Part shown: piece by piece, positions 26,777-35,886 of the stretch
Layout of the letters: every line of letters starts with the position of its first letter
Numbering within the stretch: position 1 is the first letter of the stretch
Assembly (NCBI RefSeq): GCF_002954405.1
Contig: NZ_MQWC01000004.1
Coordinates: 3,288,668 to 3,352,667 of the forward strand
Reading direction: 5' to 3'
DNA length: 64,000 nucleotides
DNA from: Salinibacter sp. 10B
GTDB taxonomy: Bacteria > Bacteroidota > Rhodothermia > Rhodothermales > Salinibacteraceae
Made by a program: the position numbers and the translations under genes
Notes under the pieces: generated by a model
The model's input: the letters and a program-made list of their open reading frames with translations, nothing else
What the model was told of the DNA's origin: nothing
The model's database searches: none

Positions 26777-28042
26777 ATGGCGACGTTTACCGACGCCCCC
26801 TTCACCGACGACCAGCAGGCTGCCTACGACGAGGTCTATGACCGTCTCGCACGCGGGGAGCGGTACACCGGCCTGCGGGGATACGCCGGCACAGGAAAAA
26901 CGTATCTCGTGAGCCGTCTCGTCGAGCAACTCGTGGAGGAGGAATGCGCGGTTACGGTGTGTGCGCCCACCCACAAGGCCGTGCAGGTACTAACCGAGGA
27001 GCTTGGGGAGGCGCCCGTCCAGATGCAGACGCTTCACTCCTTCCTGGGCCTCCGCCTGCAACCCACGGAGGATGGGGAGTACGAGCTGGTGGCCGAGGAG
27101 ACGCAGGACTACGCCGCCGGGGTTGTGATTGTCGACGAGGCGTCGATGATTGGACGGGAGGAATGGGCCCACATTGAAGACTCACCGTTTTGGCTACAGT
27201 GGCTCTTCGTGGGCGATCCTGCACAGTTGCCGCCCGTCAACGAGGAGCCGTCGCCGGCCCTCGACGTGCCCGGGCCCACGCTGGAAACGATTCACCGCCA
27301 GGCGGCCGACAACCCCATTCTAGAGCTTGCCACCCAGATCCGAACGGGAGAGAAGGGCCGGTTCAGCAGCACGTTCGAGGACGGCAAGGGCGTAGCCATT
27401 ACGCATGACCGCGGGGAGTTTCTCGATAGTGTGCTGCGGGTCTTCGATACTGAGGCTTTTGCCGAAGACGCTACGCATGCTCGCGTCCTTGCCTATAGAA
27501 ACAAGACGGTGCGTCGCTACAACCGCGAAATTCGGACGGAGCGGTACGGAACTGATGCCGACCGGTTTGTGGAGGGAGAGTGGCTTGTGGCCACAGAGAC
27601 GTGGTATCACGACGGCGTGGCCCGCTTGACCAACAGCGAGGAGGTGCGTGTCAAAACCGCTACCGTTGATACCTTCGAGGCCGATGATCAGAGCGAGTGG
27701 AAGACGTGGAAGTTGAAGGTGCGTACGCCGGGGCGAGGGCTCACACGTACGGCCTTTGTACTGCACGAGGACGACTTCGAACGCTATGAGGAACGGCTGG
27801 AGCGCCGTCGCGAGGCCGCGAAAAAGGATGGCTCGAAATGGGAGCGGTACTACGAACTTCGCGAGCGCTTCGCGAGGGTCGACTACGCGTATGCGTCGAC
27901 CGTCCATAAGGCGCAGGGCTCCACGTTCGATACCGTCTTCGTGGATCGCCGCGATCTGCGGGCGTGTCGGGGCGAGGAGCGGAACGCGCTTCTCTATGTG
28001 GCCGTCACTCGGCCTGCCCGGCGACTTGCGCTGTTAGTCTGA
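26777..28042 (+). CDS. SF1B DNA helicase, RecD/Dda-like
   Basis: 421 residues from the ATG at 26777. Motif I is GYAGTGKTYLVSRLV (about 38-50), motif Ia follows as VCAPTHKAVQVL, motif II is VIVDEASMIG, motif III is WLFVGDPAQLPPV, and the C-terminal UvrD_C_2 motif VHKAQGSTFDTVFVD is intact. It is a compact 5'-3' helicase of the Dda/PIF1/RecD2 type, with no large accessory domains. Such enzymes remove proteins from DNA or restart forks. It is preceded by the SDR gene with a gap of about 150 bases and converges on the phosphatidyltransferase gene. Confidence 0.93.
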   Translation: MATFTDAPFTDDQQAAYDEVYDRLARGERYTGLRGYAGTGKTYLVSRLVEQLVEEECAVTVCAPTHKAVQVLTEELGEAPVQMQTLHSFLGLRLQPTEDGEYELVAEETQDYAAGVVIVDEASMIGREEWAHIEDSPFWLQWLFVGDPAQLPPVNEEPSPALDVPGPTLETIHRQAADNPILELATQIRTGEKGRFSSTFEDGKGVAITHDRGEFLDSVLRVFDTEAFAEDATHARVLAYRNKTVRRYNREIRTERYGTDADRFVEGEWLVATETWYHDGVARLTNSEEVRVKTATVDTFEADDQSEWKTWKLKVRTPGRGLTRTAFVLHEDDFERYEERLERRREAAKKDGSKWERYYELRERFARVDYAYASTVHKAQGSTFDTVFVDRRDLRACRGEERNALLYVAVTRPARRLALLV

Positions 28043-28131
28043 AGCCGGAATGGTGGGGGAGAAGCGGCGGACAGTTGCGCTCGTCATCTCGTCTGCGAGG
28101 AGGGGGCTGGGACCGGTAATCGGCGAGAACG

Positions 28132-28827
28132 TTATGGCGTTTTTGAGGGGGAAGAGGGGGGCAGCATTCTCCAGAGCGAATGGCCGAAGGAAATGGTGAG
28201 TGCCAGGGTCGCGAGGAGGGCCAGCGGACGAGCCAGGGGGGCGTAGGGGAGAAACGAGAAGAGGAGCGCGCCAATCATGCCGCTGTAGATGTAACGGGCA
28301 AGATCCGATCGCGCCTCGGTGGTCTCCGTGGTAAAGGGGAGAAAGAGCAGCAGGACAAAGCCATAGCGCAAGAGACCAGCAACGAGTATCCAAGCCGGCA
28401 GTCGGTCCTGAAACGCAGCGATTCCACACAGGAGAAGGAGAAATAAGGCATCCGTCTCCTTGTCGAAGAAGGCCCCGAAGGTAGACGACCGACCGGCACG
28501 ACGGGCGAGCCATCCGTCGAGGCCGTCAGTCGCGAGGACGCAGATGCTCAGTCCGATGAGAAAAAGCGGACCGTGCGCCGCCGCGGACGGAAGAAAGCAG
28601 AGCAGCCCAGCGCGAAAAGCTGTAACCGTGTTGGCACTGCCGAAGTCCCCTTGCGGAGTCCACTGATGTCGGCCCACGAACACAAGAAGCGCCAGCAGCG
28701 CAATGCCGCTCACGAGAAACAGCTCCGAATGCCCGGCCCAGACCGCCGCGGCGGTTGTTCCCAGCATGCCGACGGCATTGGCGAGCGACCACCGCTCGAA
28801 GAGATTTGCGGTACGAAAAGCGGGCAT
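28132..28827 (-). CDS. CDP-alcohol phosphatidyltransferase family protein
   Basis: 231 residues with about six membrane segments. The CDP-OH-P transferase motif DGxxARx8GxxxDxxxD is complete: D104, G105, A108, R109, G118, D122, D126. It transfers a phosphatidyl group from CDP-diacylglycerol to an alcohol such as glycerol phosphate, inositol or serine. Which alcohol cannot be told. Unusually, two helices precede the motif region. Convergent with the helicase gene, with less than 100 bases between. Confidence 0.93.
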   Translation of the reverse strand: MPAFRTANLFERWSLANAVGMLGTTAAAVWAGHSELFLVSGIALLALLVFVGRHQWTPQGDFGSANTVTAFRAGLLCFLPSAAAHGPLFLIGLSICVLATDGLDGWLARRAGRSSTFGAFFDKETDALFLLLLCGIAAFQDRLPAWILVAGLLRYGFVLLLFLPFTTETTEARSDLARYIYSGMIGALLFSFLPYAPLARPLALLATLALTISFGHSLWRMLPPSSPSKTP

Positions 28828-29199
28828 GAGGAGGACAAATCAGACGTGAAGAAGGAGCGTCGAATCGACATCATTCGTGGGGAATGAGGGGCGGGACACG
28901 CCGGGACAGTAGAGCCAGGCGGCGTTCCGTTGTGCCCCTCCTCGCTAGGTTATGCGACACTATGTTCGTATCAGAGTGGGGCCGCGGACATCCGGTGCAG
29001 TTCCGAAACGTCCCGTCAGTTGTCCTTTAGGCGAGACAGGGGGAGGGATGACGGGCGCAATATGACGTAGGGGCAACGAAAAATCACAAGGAAAGGTCAT
29101 GCCGGAAACATTAAGGGCGAGTGAACATCAGTATCGCCCGGTGTATCCAGTCCTTTGGGGGGCGAGCCGTGTGCTCCGAACCAGCCGTGGAGGTAACCG
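28828..29199. other. Divergent intergenic region
   Basis: 372 bases between divergently transcribed genes, so at least two promoters should lie here. I see no ORF, repeat or strong hairpin. An A/T-rich patch near 28950-28970 and another near 29080-29100 could be promoter parts, but no consensus can be read with confidence. Confidence 0.5.
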
Positions 29200-31491
29200 A
29201 TGAATTGCTTTGATGCTGGTCGTCTATTTGATCGTTTGCTTGTCGCAGTCCTAGGAGGGAAGGTATGGGGACTTCTCGTACTGGTGTTGGCGGGAGGAGG
29301 AAGCCTGATGCCGGTGGAGGCTCAGTGGACGTCGGCGCGTCTCGAACCGCTGTCACCGGCGGCACAGGCAAAGGGGGGGATTGAACTCCTTCGGGCGGGG
29401 CGGATCGAAGAGGCACGATCGTTTTTGGAAGAGGCCTTTTCTGCGCGTCCATCCCTCATCCTCCCGGAGCGGGGCGCAGTGGCCTACTGGGCGGGCGAAG
29501 CGTACGCCCGAGCGGGCGATTCGGTACAGGCACGGGCGGCTTGGCAGAAGGGCGCGCGCCTGCTGCAGGAAAAAGAGGCATTCGACGTCCGGTTGGCCGA
29601 CGCATATCTGCGTTCCCTAACCCGTGGACAACTACGCGATCAACGACTTCGGGCCGTTGAGGCCTACGCCGGCTTGATGGAGCAGGTCGGGCCCGATTCC
29701 GCGTCGGGAGTACAGGAGCTCTTTCGGCGGCGTGTGGCTCAGATCGTTCCGCTCATGACGGAGGAGGTGTTTGCACAGGTCGTGGGGGAGGGGGCGCGAG
29801 ACGAGGATCCGGCCACCTGGACGTTTCGGGCAGGAGCAGGAGACAGCCTTCAAGCCTGGTGGCGCGGCCTGGATCCGTATCCGGACACACCCGAGAATGA
29901 ACGACTGGAGGAGCACCTCACGCGTCTCGTTCATGCTCGTCAATCCTTTGCTTGCGAAGAGGCGGTAAGCGGATTCGATAGGCGGGGGACAGTCTATCTC
30001 CGGTTCGGAGCGCCGTACAAGCGGCGAGAACTGAGCTACAAGAACGGGGAGTTTTTCCGAGAGGTCTTTCGTTTTGGGGTTCCAGTTTCTTCGTCTTCAT
30101 TTCCAGAGAGTGAGATCTGGCTCTATCCCGGGCTTTCGGATTTCGGCTACTACCTCTTTGCGGAGGGGGAGGGCACGGATTGCTACGAAGAGGTGCGGAC
30201 CAACGACCTGATGCCCAATACCCTCACTCGGATGCGAAGCAATACGGAGCGGGGACTGAACATTGCATACTCGTCTCTCATGGCCATGCGCGCGATTTAT
30301 CGAGAACTGGCACTCTATCACATTAGCTTTAGTACCCGGTACAGCGAGATTGCCGATTATGCCAACTACCAGGAGATGGAGGCGACGAAAGCGGAAATCG
30401 ACCGCAGGATGGGCAGGGAGACGAACAGTGGGGGGGCACGACATGTGACGGTGGGGGCCGGCGTGGGAATGACACGGACAGTAACGATCAATCCAGTGAT
30501 CGGGATGGAGGCACCCACGCAATTTGTTACGCAGATGGTCGCGCAGGCTCAACAGGCAGACCGATACGCCGAGAAGCGTCGCGAAGACGAGATGCCTCGC
30601 CAGTACACGGCACTGCACGACAACGTGCCGGAGTTGCCCGTGGCAATCCGAATGGCCCGGTTTCTGAACGAAGACGGAACCACTCGCACAGAGGTGTACT
30701 GGGGCATCTCTGCCGAGGCGGCTCGTCTGCAGCCCGATGCGGAAGACGAAGAGCCTGCCCCTTCGATGATCCGGTTCTCTGCCACTCAACACAACAAGGA
30801 CCGAACGCAGGTACAGCGACGAAACCGTCGTCACGAACTCCAGGCACGACCGGACACCGATCGGGAGGCGTTTACGCCACCCCCCATCGCGTTCAAAAAT
30901 ATCACGTCGCTTCATCACCTTTCTCTGCAGTGGACTCAACACCGGCTCTGGCAAGAAGAGGACGGTGCGATTGCGGGATTGGGGCCGAAGCGCCGGTTTA
31001 CAATTGTTCGAGCCGATTCCCTGTCGCCCCTCCGCGCTTCGGGACCGGAACCTGAGATGAGCGACCTGAAAGTGTTGTCGCTTCCGGACACGACGGCGAA
31101 CATACTGGCCCAGCCGGAACAGTATTCATATCCGTATCCCTTTTCGTCTCTCACGGCTGACACGCCCCTTCTGCTGTCCTTCGAGGTGTACCACCTCTCG
31201 TTCGGGAACGACGACCGAACCCGGTACACGATTTCGTATGAGGTGAAGGGCGAGACGCAACGGGGATGGAGTCGTCTTTTCCGAGGGCAGGATACACAGC
31301 GGACGACGACCGAGACCACGCGGCAGGGCACGGAGCGTCGCGCCCGTGAGCGCATTCTCCTCGACCTCTCGCGTATTAGTCGGGACGAGGCACAGGACGT
31401 GCGGGTTACGGTTCGAGTGACGGATGAAGTGACGGGGGCCTCCGTCACGCGATCCCTCGATTTCATGCTCCGTCCCACCGATGCCTCGTAG
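29200..31491 (+). CDS. Large exported GWxTD-type domain protein
   Basis: 763 residues. The N-terminus has a long hydrophobic signal (VWGLLVLVLAGGGSLMPVEAQ). The first 200 residues contain TPR-like helices (KGGIELLRAGRIEEARSFLEEAF). The middle part has the GWxTD-like strand pattern GTVYLRFGAPYKRRELSYKNGEFF and EIWLYPGLSDFGYYLF. The C-terminal 200 residues are beta-rich with an SFEVYHLSF and YTISYEVKG pattern. GWxTD proteins are common in Rhodothermota and Gemmatimonadota and of unknown function. The paired Cys in the central region may form a disulphide. Confidence 0.75.
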   Translation: MNCFDAGRLFDRLLVAVLGGKVWGLLVLVLAGGGSLMPVEAQWTSARLEPLSPAAQAKGGIELLRAGRIEEARSFLEEAFSARPSLILPERGAVAYWAGEAYARAGDSVQARAAWQKGARLLQEKEAFDVRLADAYLRSLTRGQLRDQRLRAVEAYAGLMEQVGPDSASGVQELFRRRVAQIVPLMTEEVFAQVVGEGARDEDPATWTFRAGAGDSLQAWWRGLDPYPDTPENERLEEHLTRLVHARQSFACEEAVSGFDRRGTVYLRFGAPYKRRELSYKNGEFFREVFRFGVPVSSSSFPESEIWLYPGLSDFGYYLFAEGEGTDCYEEVRTNDLMPNTLTRMRSNTERGLNIAYSSLMAMRAIYRELALYHISFSTRYSEIADYANYQEMEATKAEIDRRMGRETNSGGARHVTVGAGVGMTRTVTINPVIGMEAPTQFVTQMVAQAQQADRYAEKRREDEMPRQYTALHDNVPELPVAIRMARFLNEDGTTRTEVYWGISAEAARLQPDAEDEEPAPSMIRFSATQHNKDRTQVQRRNRRHELQARPDTDREAFTPPPIAFKNITSLHHLSLQWTQHRLWQEEDGAIAGLGPKRRFTIVRADSLSPLRASGPEPEMSDLKVLSLPDTTANILAQPEQYSYPYPFSSLTADTPLLLSFEVYHLSFGNDDRTRYTISYEVKGETQRGWSRLFRGQDTQRTTTETTRQGTERRARERILLDLSRISRDEAQDVRVTVRVTDEVTGASVTRSLDFMLRPTDAS

Positions 31492-31624
31492 CGCCTGCTT
31501 TTCCGCCCTCTGGGGATTCAAAGAGTCCTGGGTCTTCGACCGGATTGACCGACCCTTAGGGCTGTGGCTTCTCAACGCGAGGACATATACGACGAACAAG
31601 AGGGCCCTCTTCGATTGGGGACTG

Positions 31625-32833
31625 CTACCGGTCTGAGGTAGTTGCAGCGGACTGAATCCGGCCCACGAATTGAGCCACCGCTTCGAGGTACTCCTCCCGG
31701 ACGCGGAGAAGGCTGTGGATGGAACCGACCTTTGTATGCTTTTCGGCCGCCGTCACTCCGGTGAGATCCACGACGGTGTCGAGGTAGCGTTTCCAGATCT
31801 CCGGATCGTAGCCACCGTCCTCCGAGATGGCGCCCAGCCAGCCGAGTTCGAAGGCCCCCTCCGTCCAGAGCACGATGACGGTCCAGTGCCGATCCAGGCC
31901 GCCGGGATCGGGCAAGCGAAGAGAGACGGAACTTGATCGCCATACCCGCACGGGACCGAGCGACGTGATGTCGTCAATGAGAGCACGCACCTCGTCCACG
32001 GTTTCTGAAGAGGTGTTGTCCGCAAGTTGCTCGAAAAAGGCCGTTTCCGTGAGCTGTTGCCGACTTGACGAGTCGTCTTCCTCTTCCTCCGGCAATTCCA
32101 CCGTCACGTCCACGTCGTTCGGGGCCTGCACATCCACGACGGCACGGGTCACTTCGGACGTGCGCGCCACGACTCGTGGTTGTATCAGCAAGGGGCGGTC
32201 GTTGTCCGAGTGGAGGCGAAAGAGGGCCAGTTCGATGAGACGAAGAGAAAAGTGAAGATTGGGGGCGTCCTGCAGGTACGAGGAGAGGGCCTCCAGATTT
32301 TTTCGAATGCCGTCCCCCACGATGAGGAGCAAGACCTCCCCTCGCTGTAGCGTCCGGGTGACCGTGTCGATGAAGGATGCTGCGTCGACATCGTGGCCCC
32401 GTTGCCGGACCCGTTCCAAGAGTCCATTCGATGCGTCATCGGCTTGGCGCACGGCATTGTCAAGTTCTTCGAAGCCCCAGTGCGAGAGGTCCTTCGCGTA
32501 CTCGACGATTTGGCCGACCACTTGGCGTCGGGCTTCGGGGCTGTCCCACAGTTTCGCTTCGACCAGTGTCAGGTAGCCTTTCGGAGAGACGTACAGCGCA
32601 TCCAAGAATCCAGAAGGGATTGGGATTTCCCTTCCGAGATAGACGAGCGGGGCGTACGCCGGTTCGATTTCGGAGACGGGAAGCACCCGGGGGTGAGCGG
32701 CGAGCAACTCCTGGAGGCGTTCTTCCCGAAAGGGGGGATCTCCTAGTGGGATTCGCTCCAGCTGTTTTGCCGATGCGCCTGAGTTCGGCAGAATAAGGGG
32801 CGTCGCGTCCGGCTGTTGAGGGCGCTTCTCCAT
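31625..32833 (-). CDS. NucS/DUF91-like PD-(D/E)xK nuclease-domain protein
   Basis: 402 residues, cytoplasmic. The N-terminal half has a nuclease core: LDALYVSPKGYLTLVEAKLWDSPEARRQVVGQIVEYAKDL, with the D...ExK motif (DAL, VEAK) of PD-(D/E)xK enzymes. This is similar to NucS-like and restriction-related DUF91 proteins. The C-terminal half is unassigned and contains an acidic linker (ELPEEEEDDSSS). It may be a repair or defence nuclease; no methylase, helicase or toxin gene is adjacent. It is convergent with the GWxTD gene and tandem with the GGT gene downstream on the map. Confidence 0.75.
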   Translation of the reverse strand: MEKRPQQPDATPLILPNSGASAKQLERIPLGDPPFREERLQELLAAHPRVLPVSEIEPAYAPLVYLGREIPIPSGFLDALYVSPKGYLTLVEAKLWDSPEARRQVVGQIVEYAKDLSHWGFEELDNAVRQADDASNGLLERVRQRGHDVDAASFIDTVTRTLQRGEVLLLIVGDGIRKNLEALSSYLQDAPNLHFSLRLIELALFRLHSDNDRPLLIQPRVVARTSEVTRAVVDVQAPNDVDVTVELPEEEEDDSSSRQQLTETAFFEQLADNTSSETVDEVRALIDDITSLGPVRVWRSSSVSLRLPDPGGLDRHWTVIVLWTEGAFELGWLGAISEDGGYDPEIWKRYLDTVVDLTGVTAAEKHTKVGSIHSLLRVREEYLEAVAQFVGRIQSAATTSDR

Positions 32834-32996
32834 GGCAGGTATTCAGATGGAAGAACCAGATGTCGCTTTCGGGGGCGCGAGGCTGAGCCTTTTCAGCACC
32901 CAGGCTCCCATGTCCTCCCGCCCACACGCACATCTTGGCACAACGACGGACGGGAGCAACGGAGCCGGGATTCCCAGCCTCACCCCCGTCGGTCGC

Positions 32997-34805
32997 TCAG
33001 TAGCCAATCACGATTCCGTCCTTCCGCATCTCGGTGCCGCCCCAGTACACCTCTTCCGCCGGATCCCACATGATGGCCTGGTAGCCGCCGTAGCCCCCGG
33101 CGCCCACGTCCATCGCGTGTCCCCGTCCCCGGAGGGCGTTCACCACGTTCTCCGGCACGCCGCTTTCTACGCGGAGCGTGCCGCGTCCGTCCATTGCCTC
33201 GCCGGTGGGCGAGCTGCTGCCGTAGTGCCGGTAGCGCGCCGCGTCGCCCGCTGCTTGCACGTTGAGGCCGAAGTCGACCATGTTCATAAGCACCTGGGCG
33301 TGCCCCTGCGGCTGCATGCCGCCGCCCATGACGCCGAAGCTCAGGAAGGGCTCGCCGTCCTTCATCGCAAACGCTGGGATGATGGTGTGGAAAGGTCGCT
33401 TGCCGGGCTCGTAGGCATTGGGATGGTCCTGCTCCATGGTGAAGAGCGCGCCGCGGTCCTGCAGCATGAAGCCCAGGCCGTCCGGCACGAGGCCGCTGCC
33501 CATGCCCGCGTAGTTGCTCTGGATGAGCGAGACCATCATGCCCGTCGAGTCGGCCGTGGTGAGGTAGATCGTGTCGCCACTCTGGAGGCGCTTGCGCATC
33601 TCAGGGTCGAGCGACACGTCACTCGTGGCGGTACGCGGGCTGCCGGCGTCCGGCTCGGAGAGCACCTCGTCCATCTCGATGAGTTGGCGCCGCTTTTCAG
33701 CGTACTCGTCGGAGATGAGCTCCTGCACCGGCACGTCAGCAAAGTCCATGTCAGCGTAAAAGCGGGCGCGGTCCTCGAAGACGAGCTTCTTTGCCTCTGC
33801 CTGCACGTGAAGGTAGTCGGTGGAGTTGTGGCCCATGTCTTCCACGTCGAAGCCCTCCAGAATCTGAAGCATCTGGAGTGCCGCGATGCCCTGCCCGTTC
33901 GGCGGCAGCTCAAAGACTTCGACACTGCGGTAGTCGACAGAGACCGGGTCGACCCAGTTGGCCTCGTGCTGCCGGAGGTCCTCCATGCGGAGGTAGCCGT
34001 CGGTGCGCTCGGCGTAGTCGGCAATCGTCTGGGCAATCTCGCCCTCGTAGAACGCCTCGGTGCCGTTCTGGGCGATCGTTTCGAGGGTGTTGGCGAGGTC
34101 CGGGTTGCGGAAGATTTCGCCCTCCTCCGGTGCGCGCATTTCCCCGTCCTCGCCCTCAATCAGGTACGTCTCCTTCCAGTTTTGGCTCTCGGGCAGCAGG
34201 TCGCTGTTTTCGCGGAAGGCGTCCACGTTGCCCTGCCAGTAGTAAGCGATCACCTGCGAGAGGGGAAAGCCTTCTCGTGCGTACCGGATGGCAGGGGCGA
34301 GGTCCTGCTCCAGCGAGAGGCTGCCAAAGCGCTCATGCAGCTTGCCCCAGCCGCTGGCCGTGCCGGGCACGCTCACCGGCAGGTGGCCGAGGAGGGGAAT
34401 CTGGTCGCGGTCGCCGAGCTCGTCCTGCATCTCGTCGTACGAGAGGCCGCGCGGGGAGCGGCCGCTGGCGTTGAGGCCGTAGAGCGAGTCGGTCTCCGGG
34501 TCGTACACAATCGCAAAGAGATCGCCGCCGAGGCCGTTGCCGGTGGGCTCCATGAGGCCGAGCGCCGCGTTCGCCGCGATGGCGGCGTCCACAGCACTGC
34601 CGCCCTTCTGCAGGACGTTGATCGCGATTTGCGAAGCGAGCGGCTGGCTGGTGGCGGCCATGCCGTTTTGGGCCACGACCGGGCTGCGGGCGTACTCGGG
34701 GCCGGTCAGCCGGTCGCCGCCGCCGTCGCCGTTTTGGGCAAAGGCGGGCGGGGCCGCGAGGGCGAAAAAGAGAACGAGGAGGGTACACGTGCGAAGGGGA
34801 CGCAT
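32997..34805 (-). CDS. ggt: Gamma-glutamyltransferase, exported
   Basis: 602 residues from the ATG at 34805, which begins a signal peptide (RPLRTCTLLVLFFALAAPPAFAQ). The frame extends to 35018 without conserved sequence. Family signatures are NGLGGDLFAIV (about 100-110), AGMGSGLVPDGLGFMLQDRG, and FGVMGGGMQPQGHAQVLMNM. The precursor is cut before a catalytic threonine; the alignment places it at about T412 in SGDTIYLTTADSTG. It cleaves gamma-glutamyl compounds such as glutathione in the periplasm. The TTH of classic enzymes is TIY here, as in the bacterial GGT-like subgroup that has GDTxYLTxAD. Confidence 0.95.
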   Translation of the reverse strand: MRPLRTCTLLVLFFALAAPPAFAQNGDGGGDRLTGPEYARSPVVAQNGMAATSQPLASQIAINVLQKGGSAVDAAIAANAALGLMEPTGNGLGGDLFAIVYDPETDSLYGLNASGRSPRGLSYDEMQDELGDRDQIPLLGHLPVSVPGTASGWGKLHERFGSLSLEQDLAPAIRYAREGFPLSQVIAYYWQGNVDAFRENSDLLPESQNWKETYLIEGEDGEMRAPEEGEIFRNPDLANTLETIAQNGTEAFYEGEIAQTIADYAERTDGYLRMEDLRQHEANWVDPVSVDYRSVEVFELPPNGQGIAALQMLQILEGFDVEDMGHNSTDYLHVQAEAKKLVFEDRARFYADMDFADVPVQELISDEYAEKRRQLIEMDEVLSEPDAGSPRTATSDVSLDPEMRKRLQSGDTIYLTTADSTGMMVSLIQSNYAGMGSGLVPDGLGFMLQDRGALFTMEQDHPNAYEPGKRPFHTIIPAFAMKDGEPFLSFGVMGGGMQPQGHAQVLMNMVDFGLNVQAAGDAARYRHYGSSSPTGEAMDGRGTLRVESGVPENVVNALRGRGHAMDVGAGGYGGYQAIMWDPAEEVYWGGTEMRKDGIVIGY

Positions 34806-35226
34806 GATAGAGCGTGAAGGTGGGGCAAAGAGTGCGTTCGGTAACGTACAAACTGTAGACCGAAGGGAAAACCGAGGGGACCGCACGGTTACGTTCTGGT
34901 CAAATGAGGAGACGGAGGCGAGTGGGGAAGGGCGAAGGGCGTATGGACGAGAGGAGGCAGGGGCGTTCGGCGGTTGCTTTGAGCGGAAAGGTCTGGAACG
35001 CCGCTCTTCTTTTTGCACGAATCTGGGACGAAGCAGGTGTGGGTGGTGATGCGGGACGGTCAGGTCCGGTTCTTCGCGGAGGAGGAGCTGGATCAGTCGG
35101 CACTTGCGCCCGAGTTTCCGGGTCAGCTTTCGAACTGACGGTTCGGAAAGAGTCTTCTCCTCACTCTCGGCTCACGGTCTATCGCCGCTGCGTGGGTTTT
35201 TGCATGCTTAACGCTACCCGCAAAGT
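34806..35226. other. Intergenic region upstream of ggt, with one copy of a 25-nt repeat
   Basis: 421 bases holding the ggt promoter (right to left). The left part is GC-rich without features. The right part becomes AT-richer and includes the first copy (35166-35190) of a 25-nt direct repeat whose second copy is 911 bases away. No gene is called; ORFs here are shadows. Confidence 0.6.
35166..35190 (+). repeat. Direct repeat copy 1 flanking small-gene islet
   Basis: Twenty-three of 25 bases match the copy at 36077-36101 (two adjacent differences, AC versus GT, near the centre). The shared right half is GGTCTATCGCCGCTG. It lies at the left edge of a lower-GC segment with two small genes, a layout expected for an insertion. 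Confidence 0.65.
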
Positions 35227-35649
35227 TTATTGCACGCCACCACCCGCACCATCTGACTGTATTCGTGCCTGTGCTTTGCCATACATATTACCGGCAATGG
35301 CACCCGATCCTCCATATACCAGAACACGTATAATCTCGAAGACTAGCCCCGTATGCCCAAGCCAAACTAGATAACTGAGGAATAGGACCGCAATGAGAAT
35401 GATCACCAGCCCGTACCGCTGACTCCGCTGGTCTACCTTGTTCTGATACTCCCGAGCCCGTTCACGATCCTTTAATTGCGCCTCTACTGCGTGTTTGGCT
35501 TTTCGCTCTTCCGACTCAAGTTCCTGACGGCGCGTTTCCTGTTTCTCCTTCTCTACCTCAACCTGTTTCTGTTGAGTCTGAATAAGCTCCTGTATGTCCT
35601 CTCGGGTAAGATCGGGTTCCCCAGAAGAGCTCGGCGGGTCAGCAGACAT
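35227..35649 (-). CDS. Small coiled-coil membrane protein, unknown
   Basis: 140 residues. An N-terminal charged coiled coil (about 15-80: repeated Gln/Glu/Lys/Arg, EKEKQETRRQELESEERKAKHAVEAQLKDRERAREYQNK) is followed by two membrane helices, YGLVIILIAVLFLSYLVWLG and FEIIRVLVYGGSGAIAGNMYG, then a short Gly-rich tail. I know no family for it. The gene is AT-richer than its neighbours and is 13 bases after the next-listed gene on the same strand, so the two probably form a unit. Confidence 0.65.
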   Translation of the reverse strand: MSADPPSSSGEPDLTREDIQELIQTQQKQVEVEKEKQETRRQELESEERKAKHAVEAQLKDRERAREYQNKVDQRSQRYGLVIILIAVLFLSYLVWLGHTGLVFEIIRVLVYGGSGAIAGNMYGKAQARIQSDGAGGGVQ

Positions 35650-35661
35650 GCCCAGTTCAAG

Positions 35662-35886
35662 CTATCGATAAATGGGGTTGCGATACTCAACCTCGAAGTA
35701 ACCGAAATGGTTATCACCAAGGCGAGGCGGAATGAACGAACTGGACTTGATGTTGTCAGCATCTGACTCCAGAGTTGCAAGGAATCCAGTTGGGCTCATA
35801 CGTTCACGCTCGACCGGATTCAACTGAATCGACTCTTCAGTCTCAGAGCTACCGAGAAATGGTATTGGCAAGCGGAAGGGAAACAT
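35662..35886 (-). CDS. Short uncharacterised protein upstream of the coiled-coil gene
   Basis: 74 residues starting at ATG 35886, rich in Pro and Phe (FPFRLPIPFLGSSETEES at the start, FGYFEVEYRN near the end). No signal peptide or membrane segment is clear. Its position 13 bases before the coiled-coil gene and the same lower-GC composition support a real two-gene unit. I cannot assign a function. Confidence 0.45.
   Translation of the reverse strand: MFPFRLPIPFLGSSETEESIQLNPVERERMSPTGFLATLESDADNIKSSSFIPPRLGDNHFGYFEVEYRNPIYR

Noticed and set aside
32832-34817. 661-codon frame antisense to ggt
   Set aside because: The frame lies wholly over a well-supported gene and its product is low-complexity, His/Val/Arg-rich; long antisense frames of this kind arise from GC-rich codon usage.
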